A stretch of 10,179 bases of DNA from assembly GCA_035704495.1 (NCBI GenBank), contig DASSWW010000049.1:1-10179 (forward strand), written 5' to 3'. The notes beneath the pieces were generated by a model. The model was not told the DNA's origin, made no database searches, and worked only from the letters and a program-made list of their open reading frames with translations. Position numbers and translations under genes: made by a program. Shown in pieces: positions 1-5,126 of the stretch; the stretch's first letter is position 1, and every line of letters starts with the position of its first letter. The stretch is from UBA6022 sp035704495 (GTDB lineage: Bacteria; Patescibacteriota; Saccharimonadia; Saccharimonadales; Saccharimonadaceae).

Positions 1-1
1 C

Positions 2-529
2 GCTGATCTTTTCCTGCTTATATTCCCTCAATATATAGCTATACTTCACAAGGTCAATTTAAAAGAATCATATTCAGACCCGTCGAAGTCTACGAGAAGA
101 GAGATCGATCTTATGCTAGTAGATGCCAATGGTGGAGTTGACCTGATTGAGATAAAAAAGCCTTTTGATGATAAAGTTCTAGCACGGGGAGTTTACAGAG
201 ATAATTACATACCTCATGGTGAACTCTCGGGTGCAATAATGCAGGCTGAGAAATATCTATTTTACCTTAGTAAAGGAGGTAGAGACATCGAAAAGACCAT
301 ACAAACAAAGTATAGGTCACAGCTACCTGCCGCTCTTGAGATAAAAATAGCAAACCCTAAGTCAATTATTCTACACGGACGAGATCATAAGTTGTCACCT
401 GAACAAAAATTCGATCTTGGGATCATCAGGAAGAAGTATTCGAACATGGTAGATATTTTGACCTACGACGATCTACTTAGAAGGATAGATAACATCATCG
501 CAATGCTAAAAGTACGGGCTGGATCGTAA
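2..529 (+). CDS. sduA: Shedu anti-phage protein SduA, DUF4263 nuclease domain (partial, 5' end outside window)
   Basis: The frame is open to the left edge, so the first in-frame ATG at 113 is internal and 175 C-terminal residues are visible. Visible residues 1-37 read as the start of the domain (LLIFPQYIAILHKV, then RREIDLML). The core follows: Asp36, then IEIKKP with Glu50 and Lys52, which fits a D...ExK PD-(D/E)xK nuclease centre. Next come YRDNYIPHGELSGAIMQAEKY with Gln81, and near the C-terminus a strand and TYDDLL segment. This order matches the DUF4263 domain of SduA, the single-protein Shedu defence system, which acts as a DNA-nicking nuclease in studied members. Family members are usually about 350-420 residues, so roughly half is missing. 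The match was made by eye; a different DUF4263 nuclease is the main alternative. No partner gene is visible, as expected for a one-gene system. Confidence 0.8.
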   Translation, partial: ADLFLLIFPQYIAILHKVNLKESYSDPSKSTRREIDLMLVDANGGVDLIEIKKPFDDKVLARGVYRDNYIPHGELSGAIMQAEKYLFYLSKGGRDIEKTIQTKYRSQLPAALEIKIANPKSIILHGRDHKLSPEQKFDLGIIRKKYSNMVDILTYDDLLRRIDNIIAMLKVRAGS

Positions 530-550
530 GTATTTCACTATGTAGTCATT

Positions 551-769
551 TTATGAAACTTGCTTTCTTAAGCTCGTCTCCATTTCAATCAGACAATCAA
601 AATATTTAACCAACCTTACTTTCTCTTCGTCACTAAACTGTCTTATATCCGTAGGAGATATTCTTTTCTTAGCTGTAGCGAGACACATTACACAGTACGC
701 TAGTAATGTCCCATTTGTAACACCCGTATCTGTTATAGAGTTCGTGACCTGTGTGGGGAGCCAAAATAA
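551..769 (-). pseudogene. Possible gene remnant converging on the Shedu gene
   Basis: On the minus strand 72 codons lie open between a stop at 772-770 and a stop at 553-551. The second half reads like real protein: KKRISPTDIRQFSDEEKVRL followed by VKYFDCLIEMETSLRKQ, an amphipathic, charge-patterned helix pair. There is no ATG, GTG or TTG upstream of the internal ATG at 688-686, which would leave only 45 residues and cut off the preceding coding-like segment (TDTGVTNGTLLAYC). No promoter of the type used elsewhere in the window is evident. It is therefore best read as the 3' remnant of a gene whose start was lost, or as a small ORF of 45 residues. I do not recognise the family. Confidence 0.3.
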
Positions 770-777
770 TTATGCTT

Positions 778-808
778 AAAGATCTTCGAACTGAGGGTCT
801 TTTTGTTT
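778..808 (+). terminator. Intrinsic terminator upstream of the first anchored paralogue
   Basis: A 10-bp stem pairs 778-787 with 793-802 (two or three G-T pairs) around the loop GAACT, followed by TTGTTT. It insulates the Shedu side from the promoter of the next gene. Confidence 0.55.
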
Positions 809-841
809 GTAGAAAAAATGGAATAATCTATCTCCATAATG

Positions 842-847
842 TATTCT
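842..847 (+). promoter_or_regulatory. -10-like hexamer TATTCT for leaderless transcription
   Basis: TATTCT lies exactly 6 nt before the ATG at 854, with TG directly in front of it. The paralogue downstream keeps the same hexamer and the same 6-nt gap (1573-1578 and ATG 1585). No good -35 is visible. A second possible hexamer, TAATCT at 824-829, would instead serve the ATG at 839. Confidence 0.45.
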
Positions 848-853
848 AAGCTT

Positions 854-1510
854 ATGGTTAAAAATTATTCTTCTCAAAACGGTAGCGTATTTGCCGTAAT
901 CACTGTAGTTCTTGTCATCGCAATTGTAGGTGTGCTTGGATTGGTGCTTTGGCAGAATTTCATAAACAAGAGCGATGCTACTAATACGAACATAGCCGTC
1001 AACACGCCTGAAGATGACACACTTACTTATCGTAACGAATCAATTGGCGTCGAGTTTACGTATCCTAAAGAATGGATAAAATTAGAATGTAATGATATGT
1101 ACGTTGAAAACCCGCAAAACCAAGTATATTTCGGGACAACGAATGAAGGAATTGCCATTATTGATGGTAAAAGTACTCAGCTTTGTGGCGGTGGATCTGA
1201 TTTTCCACCACAAATGTTCTTTAAAGTTGTAGACAATAGCGATGAGTATGCGGAGTTGGGTCACATCTCTCCATTCACCAATGTAAAGATTGATGGTAAA
1301 GATGCAAGAAAATCCGTAACGGTTGCTGGCCGAGAGACGATTATGTCAGGTCTTGAGTCTACTAGGTACTACATAGATATAAACAGCACCCAGCACATTA
1401 CAATTGGCTATAATAGATATCCAGAAACTAATGGTGGCCTGCGCGATAACTCAGAATCTTCTCGGCAAAAGTTTGTAGATGTGGTTGAGAAGTCGCTCCG
1501 GTTCCTATAA
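854..1510 (+). CDS. Membrane-anchored protein with PsbP-like ectodomain, copy 1
   Basis: The 218-residue protein has a short positive N-terminus (MVKNYSSQNGS), one membrane segment at about residues 13-33 ending in the LWQNF motif, a polar linker, then an outside domain from about residue 57. That domain opens with IGVEFTYPKEWIKL, the TYP..W signature common to PsbP-like and lipoprotein-type ectodomains of unknown ligand. Two cysteines (ECN near residue 79 and QLCGG further on) could form a disulfide outside the membrane. The start is chosen at ATG 854 because of the -10-like hexamer before it; an ATG at 839 would add five residues (MYSKL). It is paralogous to the next gene. The role is unknown; such multi-copy anchored proteins in CPR bacteria are presumed to face the host or environment. 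It is not a lipoprotein, as no lipobox is seen. Confidence 0.75.
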   Translation: MVKNYSSQNGSVFAVITVVLVIAIVGVLGLVLWQNFINKSDATNTNIAVNTPEDDTLTYRNESIGVEFTYPKEWIKLECNDMYVENPQNQVYFGTTNEGIAIIDGKSTQLCGGGSDFPPQMFFKVVDNSDEYAELGHISPFTNVKIDGKDARKSVTVAGRETIMSGLESTRYYIDINSTQHITIGYNRYPETNGGLRDNSESSRQKFVDVVEKSLRFL

Positions 1511-1515
1511 AGTTG

Positions 1516-1541
1516 CGAAGTACGTCCGCTAGCGGGAGCCA
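1516..1541 (+). repeat. Intergenic repeat, copy 1 (contains palindrome CCGCTAGCGG)
   Basis: This 26-base element begins 6 nt after the stop of the first paralogue and contains a perfect 10-bp palindrome at 1526-1535. It matches 21 of 26 positions with 2244-2269. Its last bases, with one more (GGGAGCCAA, 1534-1542), recur at 756-764 upstream of the first paralogue. It probably came from the tandem duplication of the gene. Confidence 0.6.
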
Positions 1542-1572
1542 AGCATAAATAGTATCTTGCGTCTTGTCGGTG

Positions 1573-1578
1573 TATTCT
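1573..1578 (+). promoter_or_regulatory. -10-like hexamer TATTCT for leaderless transcription
   Basis: This matches the site at 842-847 in sequence and in its 6-nt spacing to ATG 1585. The stretch GTATTCTAA around it is conserved between the two paralogues. Confidence 0.4.
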
Positions 1579-1584
1579 AAACGT

Positions 1585-2226
1585 ATGGTTAAAGACTCAT
1601 CTCAAAACGGCAGCGCACATACAGTAATTATTATCGGTTTAGTTATCGCATTGATCGGACCTTTAGGGTTTATCTTTTGGCAGAATTTTGTGACTATTGA
1701 TAGTCAAAAGAATGAAAGCTCTTTGACGAATACGCCAACTACATCCACTAACGATGTAAAGTCTGGTGATGAGAATAAAGGTATGGATACATCAACCGTA
1801 ATGAATCTACATAATGGGCCGTCAGTTTCGGTGACATATCCGGAAGGTTGGGAGCACAAGGGCGGATCTACACTATTCAAGACGGTAGGTGGGGTTTTGT
1901 ATCGGTTAGGCTTTCATGCAATGGAGACGGATTATTTAAAAGATGGATACCAGGGTGAAGCGTCAGTTGTTAATGAAGTAACTACGGCCAAGGGTACGAA
2001 ACTATATGTTATAAAAACGGCTCATAATAATTATGCTGCAATAAGTTCATGTGAACCCGTAGACGGCAGTGGATGTGCTATTAAGTCGGGCGGCAAATAT
2101 ATATTCATACTTCTAACTACCTACGAAAAAGGCGATCAGTATCCGCGTGAGGTAGATTTTTCTAAGGATTCTACCAACGTAGTGTTGAGTGAGGTTGTAG
2201 CTATAGCAGAGTCATTAGACCTATAG
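1585..2226 (+). CDS. Membrane-anchored protein with PsbP-like ectodomain, copy 2
   Basis: The 213-residue protein starts MVKDSSQNGSAHTVIIIGLV, with a membrane segment at about residues 12-32 ending in FWQNF. A long Ser/Thr/Asn-rich linker (about 37-75) leads to an ectodomain opening VSVTYPEGWEHKG at about residue 81. Two cysteines (SSCEPVDGSGC) are 8 residues apart. The anchor and the TYP..W entry are clearly homologous to the preceding gene, while the rest has diverged strongly. This suggests duplication with a conserved export anchor and a fast-changing outside domain. Starts at TTG 1564 or GTG 1570 are possible; GTG 1570 aligns with ATG 839 of copy 1. ATG 1585 is preferred because of the hexamer 6 nt upstream. 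Function unknown. Confidence 0.75.
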   Translation: MVKDSSQNGSAHTVIIIGLVIALIGPLGFIFWQNFVTIDSQKNESSLTNTPTTSTNDVKSGDENKGMDTSTVMNLHNGPSVSVTYPEGWEHKGGSTLFKTVGGVLYRLGFHAMETDYLKDGYQGEASVVNEVTTAKGTKLYVIKTAHNNYAAISSCEPVDGSGCAIKSGGKYIFILLTTYEKGDQYPREVDFSKDSTNVVLSEVVAIAESLDL

Positions 2227-2243
2227 TCAAGCTATTGTAATTA

Positions 2244-2269
2244 CGAAGTAAGTCCACTAGCGAGAACTA
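2244..2269 (+). repeat. Intergenic repeat, copy 2
   Basis: It matches 1516-1541 at 21 of 26 positions and begins 18 nt after the stop of the second paralogue. The palindrome of copy 1 is broken here (CCACTAGCGA). Confidence 0.6.
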
Positions 2270-2306
2270 TGAAAATCGTCAGACCATTTGGTCTGGCATT
2301 TTTCAT
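2269..2306 (+). terminator. Bidirectional intrinsic terminator after the paralogue pair
   Basis: An inner stem CAGACC/GGTCTG (2280-2285 with 2290-2295) and an outer stem ATGAAAA/TTTTCAT (2269-2275 with 2300-2306) give a long hairpin. It has a T-run on the plus strand and an A-run on the left that serves as a T-run on the minus strand. Confidence 0.75.
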
Positions 2307-2370
2307 ACCCCGACGCTGAGTCCGCATGCACCCCAGCCATCAGAAAACAATATTCGTCATTTACAAGGCA

Positions 2371-2399
2371 TTGAAATTATTTTTTAATAGGTGTACTAT
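2371..2399 (+). promoter_or_regulatory. Sigma-70-type promoter for the metallophosphoesterase
   Basis: TTGAAA at 2371-2376, a 17-nt spacer and TACTAT at 2394-2399, followed by 6 nt and ATG 2406. This is the best-formed promoter in the window. It places the transcription start on or within a base of the start codon, so the mRNA is probably leaderless. The upstream in-frame GTG at 2391 overlaps the promoter and is unlikely to be translated. Confidence 0.75.
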
Positions 2400-2405
2400 A
2401 CAGGT

Positions 2406-4103
2406 ATGTTTGGTAATAAAGAAACAGAATCACCTCGGTCACCTAAAACAGAAGAACGATCGAAGCTGTCGCGCTATAGCCGTAATATCGGTAAAGTAAC
2501 GCTACTGACAGCGGTTGGTATTGGTGGTGGCAGCGTGGCTATGAATAGCGGCCTTGGTCAAACGCCAATGGATATCGGCCCCGTTGCAACTGAAGTTGGC
2601 CTAAAGGTCGATTACGACTATGCCGATATTATTCCTGGCGACTACGATTTGTCTGTACCGTACCCAACGCTAGACACGATTGACGGTGAAACAAAATTCA
2701 ATGGGGGCTTTTTGGGTAATATTACCGCTGACACACATGATTTTGGTCCACAAATTTCTATAAAGCCAACTGAATTTGATCTAGATCAACTCACTGACAT
2801 AATTACCGCAGAAGGTAGTGGAATGAGCGGTGGTATGAGTATCACAAATCTAGAAACAGGCACCGATAACCTGAGAACCCAAGTGACGCAAGATATAGAA
2901 CAAATCGCCGATGACAAATGGCTGATATATGCGCGTTCAATCGGCGCCTTTGCTGGCGGGGCCGCGTTAAGTACTTACTTGGCTTCGGCGGTCGCCAGAC
3001 GTCAGCGTTTGCCTAGTAGGGAACAGCTAGCCGCAGCTGGCCTGAGTACCGCTATGCTCGTTGGCTCTAGTGCTGGTTTAGCCGAGTTTGACACTAACGA
3101 ACTTGCCAACCCTACTTTTCATGGAACAATCGCACAAACACAAGAGTATACAGAAAGTATTTCGAAACTTGATGACATTGATCGTGACACTGCCTATAAA
3201 AACATTGGTGGCTTTTACGCTTTTGCCAAAATAGTACAGCAAGAGGCAGCCAGGCGAGCTGATTTACCGCCAACTGCTCAGCGCCTATTGTTTGTGTCGG
3301 ATATCCACAACCGAGATGTTTACGCGATGCTGGAAAACATCGTTAAGTCGTACGAGATTGACGCCGTTATTGATTCGGGCGACTTGACTGATTTAGGCAC
3401 GGCTCAAGAAGCTTTGTTTGCCACCGATCCAGACAATGTGAAAATGCGCGACCTTGATACTGGCATAGAAGATTTGGGCGTTATGTATTATTACGCGAGT
3501 GGCAATCACGATTCTCCGGCGGTAGCCGAAGCGGTAGATGAATTAAAAAACGCCGTAGCAGCTGGTCCTGGCGAAATCAGGGATGTCAACATAAACGGTT
3601 TTCGTGTCACATTAGCTGGCGATCCTTTCCACAGCGTAAGCGGCGAATATTTGCCAGGCGCCGATGAAGTCAAGTTGAAATTCAATCAACGCTTACGTCA
3701 TCACTTAAAGCAAGCAGCCGAGGCTGGCGAGCCAACCGACCTAGTGGTTACCCACGAACCAGAAATGCTGGCTGGCACCGGCCAATATGTCGCTATGACT
3801 GGTAATGGCCATTTGCATCATCCAGAAATAAAATACGACGAACAGTCTGATACCTGGAATATTCAAACTGGCACCACGGGTGGGAGCGGGCTGCGCATGG
3901 CCCAGTTAGACAAGGAAGCCGAACAGCCTATGCCAACGCCAGATGAGCAAAGCTTCACCTTGGTCGAACTTGCAGCCGATTGCCAATTGATTAAAGTGCG
4001 AGTCTTTAATATCAATCCTTTTACCAATAAAATCAGTGTGTCTACCAAACTTAACGACCATTTAGACACAACCGACTCATTTAGTCAGCGCTGCGCAGAG
4101 TAG
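2406..4103 (+). CDS. Membrane-tethered calcineurin-like metallophosphoesterase
   Basis: The 565-residue protein joins an N-terminal membrane module to a C-terminal metallophosphoesterase domain. A basic N-terminus precedes a membrane segment at about 28-47. After an acidic outside region come two more hydrophobic segments (about 172-195 and 207-228) separated by the basic loop ARRQRLPSREQ. The catalytic domain starts near residue 293 and has the full metal-ligand set in order: VSDIHN (Asp299, His301), SGDLTD (Asp326), SGNHDS (Asn367, His368), VTHEPE (His450) and GHLHH (His469, His471). These are the standard binuclear-metal motifs, so it should hydrolyse phosphomono- or diesters. If the N-terminus is cytoplasmic, three membrane passes put the catalytic domain outside. 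Substrate unknown; YkuE/LpxH-like lipid phosphatases and cyclic-nucleotide phosphodiesterases share the fold. It has its own promoter and is followed by 75 nt before the next gene. Confidence 0.88.
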   Translation: MFGNKETESPRSPKTEERSKLSRYSRNIGKVTLLTAVGIGGGSVAMNSGLGQTPMDIGPVATEVGLKVDYDYADIIPGDYDLSVPYPTLDTIDGETKFNGGFLGNITADTHDFGPQISIKPTEFDLDQLTDIITAEGSGMSGGMSITNLETGTDNLRTQVTQDIEQIADDKWLIYARSIGAFAGGAALSTYLASAVARRQRLPSREQLAAAGLSTAMLVGSSAGLAEFDTNELANPTFHGTIAQTQEYTESISKLDDIDRDTAYKNIGGFYAFAKIVQQEAARRADLPPTAQRLLFVSDIHNRDVYAMLENIVKSYEIDAVIDSGDLTDLGTAQEALFATDPDNVKMRDLDTGIEDLGVMYYYASGNHDSPAVAEAVDELKNAVAAGPGEIRDVNINGFRVTLAGDPFHSVSGEYLPGADEVKLKFNQRLRHHLKQAAEAGEPTDLVVTHEPEMLAGTGQYVAMTGNGHLHHPEIKYDEQSDTWNIQTGTTGGSGLRMAQLDKEAEQPMPTPDEQSFTLVELAADCQLIKVRVFNINPFTNKISVSTKLNDHLDTTDSFSQRCAE

Positions 4104-4162
4104 TCGGCGTAGATATTTTGTTTTTCAGTAAGCTTTATTCCTGATACATGTGCTAACAGAAA

Positions 4163-4171
4163 TGTTATAAT
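4163..4171 (+). promoter_or_regulatory. Extended -10 promoter TGTTATAAT
   Basis: A perfect TATAAT (4166-4171) with TGT in front gives an extended -10. It is 7 nt before ATG 4179, again implying a leaderless transcript. The -35 is weak (TGATAC at 4142-4147, 18-nt spacer). Confidence 0.7.
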
Positions 4172-4178
4172 AAGTCTA

Positions 4179-4565
4179 ATGAATATGTCACATGCAGAAC
4201 GGCGACAAATAGAAAATGAAATGATATTCCGTCGTGCGAACGAAAAAGTTGGAGATGACCTCGATGCACTTGATGCGATGCATATTGAAGACAACAACCT
4301 TCATCTGATACGAGATGATGATATGAAGTTAGAATTTAAATGCGAGTGTTCTGACGAAAATTGTGCTGAGCGTATATCCATGCTACTTAACGAGTATCAA
4401 GAAATCCACACGGATCGAGATACTTTCATTGTAATGCCTAATCACCAAGTAGATCCTATCGAAAAGGTCACACGCGAGGAAGCGAGATATAACGTCGTAA
4501 AAAAGAATAATTCTACCTCTGAGCCAACAAACACATTAAACGATACGTCAATCGATAACAGATAA
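4179..4565 (+). CDS. Conserved small protein with CxCx4C motif, function unknown
   Basis: The 128-residue soluble protein has an N-terminal helix (SHAERRQIENEMIFRRANEKV), an acidic linker, then FKCECSDENCAERISMLLNEYQEIH at about 53-77. Next come RDTFIVMPNH and the ending PIEKVTREEARYNVVKK, with a polar tail after residue 110. The layout (helix, CxC-x4-C, a short helix, a strand ending in P-[GN]-H, then E-K-V) is one I recognise from uncharacterised proteins of actinobacteria and CPR bacteria. Cys55, Cys57 and Cys62, with His77 or His89, could bind a metal, but this is inference. It has its own promoter and is not cotranscribed with its neighbour. The second ATG at 4185 is less likely given the promoter spacing. 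Confidence 0.7.
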   Translation: MNMSHAERRQIENEMIFRRANEKVGDDLDALDAMHIEDNNLHLIRDDDMKLEFKCECSDENCAERISMLLNEYQEIHTDRDTFIVMPNHQVDPIEKVTREEARYNVVKKNNSTSEPTNTLNDTSIDNR

Positions 4566-4828
4566 CTTTTAGCCTTGTTCGAGGTGCGCAGTATTTAAAA
4601 AGTCTTTTTAGTTTTGCCGCGGTTAGCGTGGCGGTGGCATACGTAACGACTGAAATAGATTGCCAAGAAACAAACTCATTTGACGCTGAACTGTTTACTC
4701 CACCAAGTGACGGAGAAACAGGCATTCTATTCGCCGACGTATCGGTAATGCTCATCAATCCCACGCACAGAATCCACTCCTCAAATAGTTGTCGAATACA
4801 ATATTGTTATTGCATTATTATAGAATAA
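4559..4828 (+). pseudogene. Doubtful reading frame with one membrane segment, perhaps decayed
   Basis: The frame is open from just before the stop of the preceding gene to 4828. It reads as a hydrophobic stretch (LKSLFSFAAVSVAVAYV) followed by a polar segment (TTEIDCQETNSFDAELFTPP), which resembles a small exported or anchored protein. No ATG precedes the membrane stretch. The first common start is GTG 4628, inside the hydrophobic segment, giving 66 residues. No -10 box with the spacing used by neighbouring genes precedes it, and the tail after about 4765 looks non-coding. It may be a degraded gene. Confidence 0.25.
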
Positions 4829-4938
4829 TGCTATTATTTAATCAAGTTGATAGTTCAACTTCCGATGGTTGGGCTATATTTTATAGTAAAATAAAAGTTT
4901 CTGGGTGGCTTGTAAACCGCGTGTTTACGGGATTTTTT
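4789..4938. other. AT-rich cluster of inverted repeats
   Basis: Four successive inverted repeats fall in this gene-free stretch: GCATTATT/AATAATGC (4812-4831, 4-nt loop), AAGTTGA/TCAACTT (4844-4861, loop TAGT), CTATA/TATAG (4874-4886) and GTAAAC/GTTTAC (4912-4928). The last is followed by GGGATTTTTT and looks like a plus-strand terminator. The block insulates the leader of the next gene from upstream transcription. Whether the first three are functional is unknown. Confidence 0.5.
4912..4938 (+). terminator. Weak intrinsic terminator
   Basis: A 6-bp stem GTAAAC/GTTTAC with loop CGCGT is followed by GGGA and six T. The stem is short, so efficiency may be modest. Confidence 0.4.
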
Positions 4939-4956
4939 GTATATATAAATATAGCA

Positions 4957-5121
4957 CCACCTTGTTTTGTACATTAACATGAAAAGATTGAAGTTCAAGG
5001 TGGGGTATTTGCGCGCTAGATAATAGCTGCCGCGTAATTCCCCCATCTTGAGACAGACAACTCAAGTATCGAATGATTGTGGGGACGACAAGAGCAAATA
5101 TGCTCTTACAAAAGGAGGTGG
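4957..5121 (+). promoter_or_regulatory. Structured 5' leader with mutually exclusive helices (candidate riboswitch or translational switch)
   Basis: Several segments can pair in competing ways. CCACCTTG (4957-4964) pairs with CAAGGTGG (4996-5003). The same CAAGGTGGGG (4996-5005) pairs with CCCCATCTTG (5041-5050). CTTGAG (5047-5052) also pairs with CTCAAG (5061-5066). In addition CCACCT (4957-4962) is complementary to AGGTGG of the Shine-Dalgarno region (5116-5121). A perfect 7-bp hairpin, AAGAGCA/TGCTCTT (5090-5107), stands just ahead of the AAAGGAGGTG ribosome site. This is the layout expected of a switch that hides or frees the ribosome site. It does not match any riboswitch consensus that I know, including glycine and tetrahydrofolate types. 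No clear promoter was found upstream. Confidence 0.45.
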
Positions 5122-5126
5122 CCGTA

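Noticed and set aside
1516..2269. CRISPR array or integron attC sites
   Set aside because: Only two imperfect repeat copies about 700 bases apart with genes between them, and no attC-like core sites or regular spacers.
2391..2405. GTG start giving five extra residues to the metallophosphoesterase
   Set aside because: It overlaps the -10 hexamer of a well-spaced promoter, so it would not be in the transcript.
4957..5126. Known glycine or tetrahydrofolate riboswitch
   Set aside because: The leader lacks the conserved core bases of those classes that I can recall; only the competing helices support a switch.
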